Positions 42,297 through 52,469 of a stretch of DNA of 64,000 nt are shown in pieces. The DNA lies in assembly GCF_049933045.1 (NCBI RefSeq), contig NZ_CP187926.1, positions 1,674,001 to 1,738,000 of the forward strand, in the 5' to 3' direction. Source of the DNA: Pseudocolwellia sp049933045. Its GTDB lineage: Bacteria; Pseudomonadota; Gammaproteobacteria; Enterobacterales; Alteromonadaceae. The notes beneath the pieces were generated by a model. It had not been told where the DNA came from. It made no database searches and saw only the letters and a list, made by a program, of their open reading frames with translations. The position numbers and the translations under genes were made by a program. Numbering within the stretch: the first letter of the stretch is position 1; each line of letters begins with the position of its first letter.

Positions 42297-43260
42297 TCCA
42301 AAAGCTCCTTAACTCACTTAACGAATTACCTTGTTTTTGCGGTAAATACATCATGTATTGGCGAACTTTAGTGTAGTTTTTCATCATAAAGGCTGCTTCA
42401 GCTAAATAAGGTGCCACTTGCTTCATTAATAAACCGCCTTTAAGGGCTTGCTCTAAGGAGTCTATGGCTTGTGAATAATCTTCTTGGGCGAGTAATACTT
42501 TGCCTAATAAAAGGTTAACTTTAGGCAGAGGTTCGTACGCGCAGGCTTTTAATAAATACTCTCGTGCTTTGACTAGGTAATGATCTTTTAAAGGCGATTC
42601 AGCTAAACCTAAATAATACAGCTCCCAATAGTTTTGAGCGATTTGATGTGCAGTTACGGCGGTAGGCTTTTGTGCAAGTTTCTTTTGCAGATGTTCAATA
42701 GTTTCGTTTATCTTAAATTCTATTTTATCGAGAGAAGAATAAGCCAATAATCGAACATCGTCTGATAAGTCATTAAGCGCTATTTTAAATAACGGAATAG
42801 CTTCTTTTTCAGGTAGGTAACGAATTGCGTTAACAGCCGATAAACGTTGGTCTTCATTATCTGTGAAAGATAGAATGCCACGTAAAGATCCGAGTCCGTA
42901 GCTCAAATTATTTGGCGCTTCAGGAGATTTAGGCAGCACTAATTGTTCTATGCTGCGCCATTCATAATTCTTCTGCGGTTTAGGTAAATTTAGCGCTAAA
43001 ACAAGAGAAAACACTAAACCTATCATGCCGATTATTGGCATACAAAAACTGATCACTAAAACAAAACTTAACGAGGTTATGCCATGCTTTTTATGGCTTG
43101 GTGATAAAAATAACCAACATAAACACGTAAAGCATAAACTCGCTAAACCATGAGTAATAAAGTAATACAACCAACTACCTTCAACGAATACATCGAAATT
43201 GATCACATAAAGGCTGAGAGACTCTAAAATTAGAGTTAACAATGAAAGTGTAAATATCAT
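42289..43260 (-). CDS. pelE: Pel biosynthesis protein PelE
   Basis: 323 residues. Two N-terminal membrane helices (about 1-50 and 60-90) followed by helical HEAT/TPR-like repeats (LNDLSDDVRLLAYSSLDKIE, SQAIDSLEQALKGG). Size, topology and its place between pelD and pelF identify PelE, a scaffold of the inner-membrane synthase complex. Sequence conservation of PelE is low, so the call depends partly on context. Confidence 0.85.
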   Translation of the reverse strand: MIFTLSLLTLILESLSLYVINFDVFVEGSWLYYFITHGLASLCFTCLCWLFLSPSHKKHGITSLSFVLVISFCMPIIGMIGLVFSLVLALNLPKPQKNYEWRSIEQLVLPKSPEAPNNLSYGLGSLRGILSFTDNEDQRLSAVNAIRYLPEKEAIPLFKIALNDLSDDVRLLAYSSLDKIEFKINETIEHLQKKLAQKPTAVTAHQIAQNYWELYYLGLAESPLKDHYLVKAREYLLKACAYEPLPKVNLLLGKVLLAQEDYSQAIDSLEQALKGGLLMKQVAPYLAEAAFMMKNYTKVRQYMMYLPQKQGNSLSELRSFWNE

Positions 43261-43276
43261 TTAATAATCTCTATTT

Positions 43277-44728
43277 TTAGGCTTTAATGTTCATGAAGTC
43301 GTTGGTAATAACTGTTTTGTATAGCTTATTATTGCCATCCGTTTCAGTTTCAATATCCGCATTTATATTAGCTTTAGCAGGCGTGTCACCTAATGATGAT
43401 AAAACTTTAAACACGTCGTCAGACTGGCCAAAAGCAATGTAAGGACCTAGCATTTGTATTTGTCTAACATCCGCATCATATTTGTGTTTTACAACACTGA
43501 GTAATCTATCAATAAACTGTTTAGCTTCGAACACTGTTGTCATTGGTAAAAGCGCGACCATGGCATGTTCGCCTTCAGCTGTGTAACAATTCCAGTAAAT
43601 GTCAGCGCCACGTCGATAATCGATAAATTTCTTGATCGGTAGGTTTTGCTCTCTACTTTTATCAACAAAAATAACCAATGCGCTATCAGCACCATAATGT
43701 TGTTTATTAAAATGTAGTTGCTCTAAATACTGATTAAATACCTTACCCTGCTCAGGTTTCAAAATAGGCGTGTATAATTTTTCAGACATGAAGTTAGCCA
43801 TGTAACTCGCCACTAAAGAAATAAGCGCTAAGTTGGCATCAGTAAGCGCAACAAACTTCACTTTTTCAGCTAATACAACACCTTGCAATTTATTGTACGA
43901 ATCAACAAGTGGAATAACTAGCTGGTAATGTAATTCTGCGTCTTCAAAGTCATGAATGTTAGCAGGCGTATAAATACGTTTTTTGTCTAACATTTCAAGC
44001 AACATAGGATCGTCTAATACTAAGCGATGCTCTTTACCTATCGCGCTAATACAACCTTTTTGGATGTGATCGTCTTTAACTAAATAAATCCCCGCTTCAT
44101 ACATACCGACAACATCAGATAATATATGTAAACATTCATCACCTAAGCTTTCTAAGCGATTATCAACTTTAGCTAAGGCAGTTTTTTGTAGAATTTGAAT
44201 ACTCGTACGCAAGCTCATAATCTTACTTGCTGCACGCTGTTCCAATTGGTCGTGAGATATTTTTAATAAGTAATAACTTTGAGTGAAGCTTTGTAACTTC
44301 TGCTCCATGTAACGATAATTCATCTCGTTATTTTTAATCGATTTACGCCAATAATCAGTGAATTCACCCGTTATCATCACGATAAGACCACTACCGATAA
44401 GAATAGGTAAACTGAAATTGATATCTGGAAATGCAATTTTCTGAAGTAAAATCATTGCTACCGTCATAAAAGCAAAACATTGAAAGCCTTTAGAGAAACC
44501 ATATCTTAGGGCAATAAGAATTGGCCCTAACATCGGCCAAAAGAAATAGTTTTGTGCGGTGTTACCTGATTCACGATCTATAAAAAACCAACAAAGCAGC
44601 GACAAAACAGCAACAATAGCACTTTCAATAAAGGCCATTTTGTCGTTCTTCAAACCTACAAGTATGCCTTGCATTAATTTACGACCTAATTTGTTTGTTT
44701 TCTTTTTAGCTTTCATCTGTTTTTTCAT
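43277..44728 (-). CDS. pelD: c-di-GMP receptor PelD
   Basis: 483 residues. A basic N-terminus and about four membrane helices (residues 32-125), a linker helix, a GAF domain (about 175-320) and a degenerate GGDEF domain (about 325-470). The inhibitory-site-type motif R373-G-A-D376 in YRRGADIYW matches the RxxD that binds c-di-GMP in Pseudomonas PelD; no GGDEF catalytic motif is present. c-di-GMP binding switches on Pel synthesis after translation. Its ATG overlaps the last base of pelC. Confidence 0.9.
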   Translation of the reverse strand: MKKQMKAKKKTNKLGRKLMQGILVGLKNDKMAFIESAIVAVLSLLCWFFIDRESGNTAQNYFFWPMLGPILIALRYGFSKGFQCFAFMTVAMILLQKIAFPDINFSLPILIGSGLIVMITGEFTDYWRKSIKNNEMNYRYMEQKLQSFTQSYYLLKISHDQLEQRAASKIMSLRTSIQILQKTALAKVDNRLESLGDECLHILSDVVGMYEAGIYLVKDDHIQKGCISAIGKEHRLVLDDPMLLEMLDKKRIYTPANIHDFEDAELHYQLVIPLVDSYNKLQGVVLAEKVKFVALTDANLALISLVASYMANFMSEKLYTPILKPEQGKVFNQYLEQLHFNKQHYGADSALVIFVDKSREQNLPIKKFIDYRRGADIYWNCYTAEGEHAMVALLPMTTVFEAKQFIDRLLSVVKHKYDADVRQIQMLGPYIAFGQSDDVFKVLSSLGDTPAKANINADIETETDGNNKLYKTVITNDFMNIKA

Positions 44729-45243
44729 TAGTGTAAATCTAACTCTTCAACCATTTCACTGATCACTTCCATACCTGTTTGAGCTAAGTTTTCTCTGCCC
44801 CAACCGTTACCTGCACCCGTGCCTTGCCATAACAAAGTATTGGTTTTAGCATCGGTAATTTTTAAGGTAATGCCAACTGATGGCTCTGCATCTAATCCGC
44901 TTTTGTATTTCCACTCAGCCACTGAAGCCGTAACAATGTAATCTGCTTTTTGCCCTACTAACCAGGCTTTAGCTGCTTTTGATTTAATAGAAGGATCAAG
45001 CACAATATCTAACAAGTTAAGATCTGTTACTTCATAAATTTTAATATTCACATCTTCTTCTTTAAAAACAGATGTTGTTATCTCTTCCGCTTGCTCAGAC
45101 GCAAATGCAGAACCTGAATAGTTATTAAATGGCATAACAACCCATTGCTTTTTACTGTCTAGCTTTGGGCTGTCAGGTAAGTTATATGAAGAACATGCTG
45201 CTAGCATTAGAGCTGAGGCTCCCACCAATAAATATTTAATCAT
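44728..45243 (-). CDS. pelC: outer-membrane lipoprotein PelC
   Basis: 171 residues. A lipobox LMLAAC followed by SSYNLP gives a lipoprotein. The body (VVMPFNNYSGSAFASEQAEEI, DYIVTASVAEWKYKSG, TLLWQGTG) is the PelC fold, which forms a dodecameric ring on the periplasmic face of the outer membrane and funnels Pel towards PelB. Flanked by pelB (10-base gap) and pelD (1-base overlap). Confidence 0.9.
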   Translation of the reverse strand: MIKYLLVGASALMLAACSSYNLPDSPKLDSKKQWVVMPFNNYSGSAFASEQAEEITTSVFKEEDVNIKIYEVTDLNLLDIVLDPSIKSKAAKAWLVGQKADYIVTASVAEWKYKSGLDAEPSVGITLKITDAKTNTLLWQGTGAGNGWGRENLAQTGMEVISEMVEELDLH

Positions 45244-45253
45244 CTGTTTTCCT

Positions 45254-48200
45254 TTAAAATGTTAAGTAGTAACCGAGAGATAAATTGACATTTTTATCAC
45301 CTCTTTTGTCTGCCGACTGCCATAAAGCAGACATATATAATTCGTCGTTTCCAAACACAGGAAGTCCTATGCCTGTTTGAATATCGAACACCATTTGGTT
45401 TTGTACAAAGTTGTAAGCAATTGCCGTACCTAACCAATAACTCGGGTACTGTGAGATAGCACCAGGAATACCTACATCGCCGTTGCTGATCCTTTGACCT
45501 ATAGAAAATTGTTGGTATTTACCTGCAATAAAATCATGACCATATAACGGTCGATTAATTTTTAGTTCTCTTGCAAGCTCCAATAATGGCTCAGGACTTT
45601 TATCCGACTTTTCATAAACGTATTGTGCGTACACAGACCAACTTGGGTGATTATAAAAAATAGCTTCTTGGGCTTTTACTGAAACAGACAAGTTATTGGC
45701 AATGTCTTCACCAAATAAGCTTTTATATTTCTGGTAGCTCACTTGAGCGCTTATTGTTTCTCGATACGTTGGATTTAAATAAACAGTGGCAGAAATGGCA
45801 TCTTTCTTACCAAACATCATCATGTTTCTACTTGTAGTCGCATCCATATTTTTAGAAGCACCTGCGGCTAAAGAAACGTATTTTGAAAATTTGTATACTG
45901 CTTCGACTTCAATACCTAAAGTGGTTTTACTAAAACGGTTATCTAATAAGGCTGTAATTTCGGATTGTAAACTGTCGACCGAGAAACCATATTTACCTTC
46001 AAGTTGCTGAACATCAAAAGATATATCTCGGGTTAGCAGTTGTTGAGGTCCACTGTCGATATCACGCGCAAAAAGTCGAACATAACCATTACCCAGAGGC
46101 TGATAATAACCGAGTTCGTTTTGCGTTAAGTCCCATTGGCTAAAGCTTTTATGCTGGAAGCGTAAGGCATAAACTCTTTCTTGATGGATACTCGATAAAC
46201 CACTTAACAATAAAGGATACTCTGTGGTTTTATCTTCTTTTTCAATTGCCTGAATACCGACTTCCCAAGCAAGTTTCTTTTCACCTATATTATTCAATGC
46301 TGCTAAACGCTCACCTGGAGTTAAGAATAATGAAATCTTAACCAACTCAAGCACTCTGGAAGGATTACGTTCTAATAAGGCGAGTTGTAGTTCAGCACTA
46401 TCAGGTAAATCGTAATTTTTTAGCCATGAAGATTTCAGAAGAAAACGCGCTTTTTCATGGTTTTCTTGGCCAATGTAATAATATAAAAGCTCATGAGCTT
46501 TTTCTTTACTCGGATCGTCTTTTAACGCTGCTTCAACCATACTTGATGCGATTGATTCACCAATGAATATAGAAGCAAGTGAACGATAAGTTCTATCGCC
46601 ATTAGGTAATTTAAAAAGTTCTTTGGTTAAATGGCTCGCAACATGTTTACGAATAATGTTGGCACTGAAACTATCATCGAGTCTTTCTAATACGTTAGCT
46701 AAATCTAAAAGCTCTGCAGGTATATTTTTATCGTTATTAATTTTTTGGATATACCAAATCTTAGCGTCTTCGTATCGACCTAACATATTAGAAGCTGCAG
46801 CAAATGCTGACCATAACTGCGGAGAGTCAGCGAGTGTTGATTTATACTTTTGGTAGATCTCTTCTAAAGTTTGTGTGTCTTTTCTTTCAATGTTTAACCA
46901 AATAAGTGATTCAATGGCTGACTCATCAGAATCGTTACTGGCTAACATACCTTCTAGATAGCTAGACGCTTCATCAAACAATTTATGTTTTATTGCAAAC
47001 TGTGCTTTAAGAATTAAAAATGAGTTAGGTAAAGTGCCTTGATACAATTGCACAAGGTTCATAGCCTCTAAAAATTTGGTTTCATCTTTTTCTTTTATCG
47101 CTTGAGCAGCAAAAACTTCTAATACGTTTAAGTTGCCGGTTTTTTTATAGAAGTTATAAAACAGTTCACTGTCTGCCATTTCAATAGGAGAATGTGCATT
47201 AATAAACTTTGATGGATCAATGTTTTCAATTTTCTGTAATTTTTGAATACGTTTAAGAGCAGATTTGTCTGATACATACCAAGCTAATGACGATACTTTT
47301 TCGAAGTAATCATCGTCAGCCTTCTCTATGTCTTTTACTGAAGTTAATACGGCTAAAGACTTTTCTGGTTGCCACATTTTTTTGTAGGCATCAGCATAGT
47401 AATTCACATCTTTAAAACTTAACGGTGTTTTACTGGCTATACTATCCCATACGTTACCAACTTCTTCGTAGCTTCCTACGCTGTGATAAAACTTAACCAG
47501 CTTTTGTAACAACGGACTTGATTCTTTAGCGTCACTCAAAATTTCTTCTAGTTGAGTAATAACTTTATGAGCGCCAATAGCCTTTTCAGCATTATCTAAC
47601 CAAAGATCATACTCGTTAACGAGTAATAAGCCTTTTTGACCTAATTGATGATAGAAATGACTAAGGGATGCTAAATTTGAGACAGCTGAAGCTTCTTCAA
47701 TACCTGATCGTAGTTGCTTCTCGTTTAGGTTAAACTGCTCGAGGCGATGAGTTATTTCTAAAGCCGCTTCTGGATCACCCAACCATCGATTATATTGATG
47801 TAGAGTAACTAGGTACGCTTGTTTATTGTTATAACTAATGGCTTTTTCTAATAAGCTGGCAGCTTTGTCTATATCGCCTTTTTGTGCAAATAAACGTGAC
47901 GCATGCTCGTAATTATTCTCTGTTTCAAAAAGCTCTGATTTAGTTAAAGCCAGGCTTGAGGCTAAACCTAATCGCCCTCCTGCCAACAAAAAGTTAATAG
48001 ACGTCGAGTAATATTGCTCAGTGAGTTCCTGACCTTTATCAAACAATAATATTTCTGCTTTACCTTTATCCCATTCACTTTGTATCAGGTATAAGCTCAA
48101 TAATTCACTTAAACTCTCTACATTAGTATTTAGTTTGTATTCAATTTCTTGTAACTCTATAGCGTAATCAACATTATTAGACTGTAAAGCTAAATTAATA

Positions 48201-48757
48201 AGTTCTTCGTAAGAGGTTATGTCTGAATCTTTGTACTGTTTAAGTATGGCTAACGCTGTAACTGGCTCACCTATTTGTAAGGCGATATCAGCAAATAGAC
48301 GTGATAAGTCAGCACTCGGAATTGAATGCAGTTGATTAATGAATAAGATAAGGTCTTTTCTTAACTCTTGATGTAAACCTGGCTGTGACTCAGTTGTTTG
48401 ACTGATAAGTTTTATACTTGAGTCGGCATAAATACGCTTAGCTTGCCATTGTGTTATTTCATCTTGAAATTTGTTGAATGGCGTAATCGCATTAATAGCA
48501 TCTTGATACCTACCCGCTTTGTTATAATTAATAGCGAGTGATAGCTGAACGGGAATATCAGCTTCATCTTGCTCTTCCAAAGCCTCTAAAAACGCGATAG
48601 CAATCTCAGGTTCTTTAGAATCATCTAAATGTCCTAGCAATACCTTTTGATCAGGAAGTAAAAATACCAATAGCCCAACAACAACAGCACCTAAAGTGAA
48701 TAAGGTTTTTTTGTTAATTAAACGGGTATGTTTAAGTGGTGCGTTTTCATCAACCAT
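45254..48757 (-). CDS. pelB: TPR and outer-membrane barrel protein PelB
   Basis: 1167 residues. An N-terminal membrane anchor (about 18-38, LFTLGAVVVGLLVFLLPD), a very long periplasmic superhelix of TPRs (about 50-830), and a C-terminal region of alternating strands ending in NVNLSLGYYLTF, with the terminal Phe typical of outer-membrane beta-barrels. PelB exports Pel and its TPRs bind PelA. Length close to that of the Pseudomonas protein. Its start overlaps pelA by 8 bases. Confidence 0.92.
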   Translation of the reverse strand: MVDENAPLKHTRLINKKTLFTLGAVVVGLLVFLLPDQKVLLGHLDDSKEPEIAIAFLEALEEQDEADIPVQLSLAINYNKAGRYQDAINAITPFNKFQDEITQWQAKRIYADSSIKLISQTTESQPGLHQELRKDLILFINQLHSIPSADLSRLFADIALQIGEPVTALAILKQYKDSDITSYEELINLALQSNNVDYAIELQEIEYKLNTNVESLSELLSLYLIQSEWDKGKAEILLFDKGQELTEQYYSTSINFLLAGGRLGLASSLALTKSELFETENNYEHASRLFAQKGDIDKAASLLEKAISYNNKQAYLVTLHQYNRWLGDPEAALEITHRLEQFNLNEKQLRSGIEEASAVSNLASLSHFYHQLGQKGLLLVNEYDLWLDNAEKAIGAHKVITQLEEILSDAKESSPLLQKLVKFYHSVGSYEEVGNVWDSIASKTPLSFKDVNYYADAYKKMWQPEKSLAVLTSVKDIEKADDDYFEKVSSLAWYVSDKSALKRIQKLQKIENIDPSKFINAHSPIEMADSELFYNFYKKTGNLNVLEVFAAQAIKEKDETKFLEAMNLVQLYQGTLPNSFLILKAQFAIKHKLFDEASSYLEGMLASNDSDESAIESLIWLNIERKDTQTLEEIYQKYKSTLADSPQLWSAFAAASNMLGRYEDAKIWYIQKINNDKNIPAELLDLANVLERLDDSFSANIIRKHVASHLTKELFKLPNGDRTYRSLASIFIGESIASSMVEAALKDDPSKEKAHELLYYYIGQENHEKARFLLKSSWLKNYDLPDSAELQLALLERNPSRVLELVKISLFLTPGERLAALNNIGEKKLAWEVGIQAIEKEDKTTEYPLLLSGLSSIHQERVYALRFQHKSFSQWDLTQNELGYYQPLGNGYVRLFARDIDSGPQQLLTRDISFDVQQLEGKYGFSVDSLQSEITALLDNRFSKTTLGIEVEAVYKFSKYVSLAAGASKNMDATTSRNMMMFGKKDAISATVYLNPTYRETISAQVSYQKYKSLFGEDIANNLSVSVKAQEAIFYNHPSWSVYAQYVYEKSDKSPEPLLELARELKINRPLYGHDFIAGKYQQFSIGQRISNGDVGIPGAISQYPSYWLGTAIAYNFVQNQMVFDIQTGIGLPVFGNDELYMSALWQSADKRGDKNVNLSLGYYLTF

Positions 48758-51530
48758 TTTTACACTCCAACGTAGCTGTAAATGTACCCGCTTTTGGCGA
48801 AGTTAAATGTAAGTTATTGCCTTTGATTTCAACCGTAAATTCACTTTTGTTATTAACGAATTTACACTGTTTACCTTGGCTGATCGTCAAGTTTAATGGC
48901 ATGTGTGTCGTGACAGAAAATCGAACCGACTTATGACGCTGACAGACTTGTGTTACTTGCCATGTATTGATAACACCGTTCACATTCTTTAAGTAAACAG
49001 CCTTTGATTTATTCGATGTAAAACTAAGTGGTGTTCTCGTTTTAACTAATGAAACATAACGCCCGTCAGGTCCTTTGTTCCAACCAGCAACAGGTGTTGA
49101 GTTCAGATTAATATGTGCAAAATCATCTGATAACCTTAACGTGTTAACACCAGTAGAAATGATCAAAAAATCGTATTCGTTATTAAGTGGTTTACCTATC
49201 CCTGTTTCATACAAAGTACGCGCGCGTTCAGCATATTCACTTAAATAAAGCGGTGTAGATTCTTGGGTATAGGTCCAATCGTAAATTTTTTCTAAAGCTT
49301 CAACTGAAGACGGATATACGCCTGAATACATGTGGTAATAAATGCTGATGGACTTAAGACGTTTTGGGTAACCTAGTAGCTCAAAAGTTTCTATAACACG
49401 TGCATAGCCTGAATAGTTTTCAGTCCATAAGTTGGTATAAAGATTTTCATTAATGACTGGTGCGTATACTTGCACAGCATTTTCGTGCCACATTAAATGA
49501 GGAAATACTTGAGCAATAGAATCTTCCCCGTTAACCACAAATGTACTTCCGCCATTTACGTTTAATAGATCATATTGCAGGGTTTTTTCTATAATATTTT
49601 CAGTAGGATCGGCAACCCCTGACCATAAAAGCATTTTAACTTTTTTGCCTTTAGGTGCTAATTTTTCATTGATGTAATCTACGCTGCCAAATATCTCTTT
49701 ATCATAATCAACGGTGTAACCAGGAATGGGTAAGGAGTCGCCATACTGCTTTTCACCTAGGTCAACACGATCATCCCAAAAGAATGGATGGCTGTAGGTA
49801 TGCGAAGCTATTTCAACATGCGGTAACTTAAAGGTTTCTCTAGCTATAGCTTCAAGCTCATCACTGTGTTCAGGATGTAATCCATCAGCACTTATCTCAG
49901 CTTCAATCACTGAAACGGTATGTGGGATAGTGTATTTTTTGAAAATACGTTGCAGCAAAACATCGGCAGAAAATGGTTTATCTGGCATCCAAGCACGTGA
50001 CGGAAAACCATCACCATCAATATGTGCGGTTAAAATACGATTACCTGACTCTGTGGTGATATCAGGCACTGGAACTTCTGGTAACTGCAACACTAAGTCA
50101 AAAAAGGTGAAGGGTTCAAAGGTCCAAAAGTATTTTTCTAAATCAATACTTTGGATCACAGTCGGCTTTAACGCTACAGCTCCCCATGGCGCAGTTATTA
50201 AAGCGACTGATGTATTACCTAATTCGTCTTCTAAAATTAGCTGAGCTTGATTTTGATCGTTGGTAATTTTATAGCGAGGTAAATGTTTTAAAGATGCATT
50301 AGTAAAAGGCAATAACTTCTCAAGCGTCGCATGCTTATTTTTTACAGTTAACTTACCTGTAAACTCGCCCTCTTGTTCTATACCTAACTTATTTAAAAAC
50401 ACAGGGTTATAAGGTAGGTGATCTAAAATCACTAAACGTGTTTTACCAAACCAAGTATCTATCCATTTAAATATTTCTTTGTTGTACGAAACAGGCTCTA
50501 ACCAAAACACGATGGCTTGATAACGAGTAGTGTCTATAGTCCTAAGGCTGGCTTCTTCAATCGCAACACATTCAGGAACATAACCTCTATATTCGATAAT
50601 GGTGGATAATATTCGACTACAGTTACTTTCGTGTCGCAATACATCTTGGTTACTATAAAAGGTTAAAACTCGACGTTTAATTGGTTCTACCGTGCTAACA
50701 CCAAACTGTTGCAATAAACCATCGCCAATGTATGGGGTAAAGTTATGCTTTAAAAGTGCTTTAGCGGCTGATCTTTGTTCAGCTTTGTAATTACCGTCAA
50801 TATAGTCAATAACAATCGCTTCAATATTCAACGCACGAATTTCATTTAATCGATCGATTAACCATGTTTGACCTGCAGGATCTGTGTCGTAGTAGCTGTT
50901 CTCTGCAACGTTGTAGCCTTTGAATAAAGACTCAGCAACCACTCCTCTCGGCTTAAAGTCTAATTGAGAAACGATTTCGAACCCACGGTTCAATAGCAAG
51001 TTAGGTATTAGTTGATTAAGTTCGTTTAAGGCTTTAATTAAGCCTTGTTGTTGTAGTTCTTGAAATTCTGCATCTGTATTGGCAATTTTGTAGCTGTCTA
51101 AAGTATCTAAGAATAAGCCTGTAAAACCTTTAGCTTTGTATTCTGATGCTTTGCCCAGTAAATAATTTTTCCAAAACTCTGACGCCATATCCATAATGGC
51201 ACTATCCCAGTCTTGGTTATGGGAAATGATGTATTGCTTAAACTCAGCTGAAATTTTTTCGCCGTGTAATTCACCAACACTTAAATAAGCAAAAGTTTCT
51301 ACTTCACCTTCATGTAATTGTTTAAGTTGTCTTGAAGTAACCGCTGAAGGGGTTAATACCACACGTTCATAAACTAACAATTCACGTACTGAATCTACGT
51401 GCTGATAATAGAAAGAAATGGATTCAGGCGTTGGTTTGTTTATCGCACTTGAATTTGCAGAAAATAAAAAGCAGATAAAAACAAAGATGTTTTTATAAGG
51501 CGAATTAAAAGGCTTAAAAAGCAAGATCAT
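48750..51530 (-). CDS. pelA: Pel deacetylase/hydrolase PelA
   Basis: 926 residues. A signal-like N-terminus (IFVFICFLFSANSSA), a glycoside hydrolase domain (about 35-270; GLFLDTLDSYK, VVAESLF, AIVIDYIDG) that cleaves Pel, a central Rossmann-like region, and a polysaccharide deacetylase domain (about 495-790) with AHIDGDGFPSR near residue 500 and ASHTYSHPFFW near residue 577. It removes acetyl groups to make the polymer cationic and can release it from the cell. AAGGA directly abuts the ATG, so a TTG two codons later is possible. First gene of the operon. Confidence 0.92.
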   Translation of the reverse strand: MILLFKPFNSPYKNIFVFICFLFSANSSAINKPTPESISFYYQHVDSVRELLVYERVVLTPSAVTSRQLKQLHEGEVETFAYLSVGELHGEKISAEFKQYIISHNQDWDSAIMDMASEFWKNYLLGKASEYKAKGFTGLFLDTLDSYKIANTDAEFQELQQQGLIKALNELNQLIPNLLLNRGFEIVSQLDFKPRGVVAESLFKGYNVAENSYYDTDPAGQTWLIDRLNEIRALNIEAIVIDYIDGNYKAEQRSAAKALLKHNFTPYIGDGLLQQFGVSTVEPIKRRVLTFYSNQDVLRHESNCSRILSTIIEYRGYVPECVAIEEASLRTIDTTRYQAIVFWLEPVSYNKEIFKWIDTWFGKTRLVILDHLPYNPVFLNKLGIEQEGEFTGKLTVKNKHATLEKLLPFTNASLKHLPRYKITNDQNQAQLILEDELGNTSVALITAPWGAVALKPTVIQSIDLEKYFWTFEPFTFFDLVLQLPEVPVPDITTESGNRILTAHIDGDGFPSRAWMPDKPFSADVLLQRIFKKYTIPHTVSVIEAEISADGLHPEHSDELEAIARETFKLPHVEIASHTYSHPFFWDDRVDLGEKQYGDSLPIPGYTVDYDKEIFGSVDYINEKLAPKGKKVKMLLWSGVADPTENIIEKTLQYDLLNVNGGSTFVVNGEDSIAQVFPHLMWHENAVQVYAPVINENLYTNLWTENYSGYARVIETFELLGYPKRLKSISIYYHMYSGVYPSSVEALEKIYDWTYTQESTPLYLSEYAERARTLYETGIGKPLNNEYDFLIISTGVNTLRLSDDFAHINLNSTPVAGWNKGPDGRYVSLVKTRTPLSFTSNKSKAVYLKNVNGVINTWQVTQVCQRHKSVRFSVTTHMPLNLTISQGKQCKFVNNKSEFTVEIKGNNLHLTSPKAGTFTATLECKNG

Positions 51531-51708
51531 TCCTTGAAATAACTAAGATATTCGTCGTTGTTTGTTTTCTAGTCTAAACAACTATTTATGTTACAAATTA
51601 TAACATCTTATTTACATTTGAGGTAAGCTTAAATCAACTTTTTAGACTATATTTATTGTATGCAATATACATGAGTAAATTAGTATATTTAGTACGCTAA
51701 AATATATA
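51531..51708 (-). promoter_or_regulatory. pel operon upstream region
   Basis: About 180 AT-rich bases between pelA and the MITE-like element, expected to contain the pel promoter. I could not fix a promoter or an activator site by eye. The adjacent MITE-like element may lie within reach of the control region. Confidence 0.4.
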
Positions 51709-52070
51709 ATACCAAACGGATTTATTTATTGCTCACTTAGCGACAATTTAAGGCTTAGAGGCACAGGTTCATAGTTCCATACTGAACCTAAGCACCTACA
51801 TCCATGTAGGTGAGGCATTGATTAAAGAGAATGGTTATTCTCGGTAACTGCTCCTGCGTTACCCTAATGTCCTACATCCATGTAGGAACCTTGTCAAAAT
51901 CAATAACGCGGCATATGAGCCTTTAAATTCCCGCCCTTCGGGAGCTCATTAGCAAACTGATAACATCACAAAATTAAAAAAATATAGAATAACTATGTTT
52001 AATCAATTTTGCTTGTTCTAAGCTTGCTAATGTAGCTCTAAGTTGCTCAATAAATTAATCCGTTTGGTAT
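51709..52070. mobile_element. 362-bp MITE-like element with internal hairpins
   Basis: ATACCAAACGGATTTATTTA at 51709 and TAAATTAATCCGTTTGGTAT ending at 52070 are terminal inverted repeats of about 23 bp with few mismatches. The interior contains two copies of the palindrome CCTACATCCATGTAGG (near 51791 and 51873) and a small CCCGCCCTTCGGGAG hairpin. No coding frame. It separates the pel and ure/urt operons. Confidence 0.7.
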
Positions 52071-52117
52071 AAGAATCAATTGAAGTTTCATCTGTATAAA
52101 GCAGAAATGTATAACAA

Positions 52118-52145
52118 AATAAGAGAGCTAAAAAGCTCTCTTATT
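52118..52145 (-). terminator. terminator of the urease operon
   Basis: AATAAGAGAGCT (52118-52129) pairs perfectly with AGCTCTCTTATT (52134-52145), loop AAAA. It lies about 70 bases past the small membrane protein gene that ends the operon. Confidence 0.85.
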
Positions 52146-52212
52146 ACGATAACTTAGTTACTAATATTCAATAAACAGCATTATCAAATAAAATAACTTA
52201 ATTCATTAATGG

Positions 52213-52401
52213 TTATTTCTTATTTTTAGATCTATACCACATAGTTGCTTTATAAATTACAGCAAACACAATGAACCAAAATACAATGTGAAAAGTAGCA
52301 TGTAACAACCCCTCACCTAATCCGTGATCTGTATGTGCGAATGCTGATGTACTTGTAAACATTGTGATAAGTACGCTTAAAAAAATCATCATAGTTTTCA
52401 T
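52213..52401 (-). CDS. small membrane protein at the end of the urease operon
   Basis: 62 residues: a signal peptide to about residue 22 (STSAFA), a short HTDHGLGEGLLHATFHI segment with four histidines, and a transmembrane helix (about 38-54) with a basic tail. The His-x-x-His spacing after the signal recalls nickel/metal-handling peptides such as the start of HupE/UreJ, but homology is not established. It is 68 bases downstream of ureG and precedes the operon terminator, so co-expression with urease is likely. Confidence 0.65.
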   Translation of the reverse strand: MKTMMIFLSVLITMFTSTSAFAHTDHGLGEGLLHATFHIVFWFIVFAVIYKATMWYRSKNKK

Positions 52402-52469
52402 TTATATTTCCTTTACTAAATTAACTCAAAAATTGATGTAGACTCGTATCAAATACAGATAAAGCCACT

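Noticed and set aside
39427..51530. A novel exopolysaccharide system
   Set aside because: All seven genes match known pelA to pelG in order and domain content, so this is the described Pel system.
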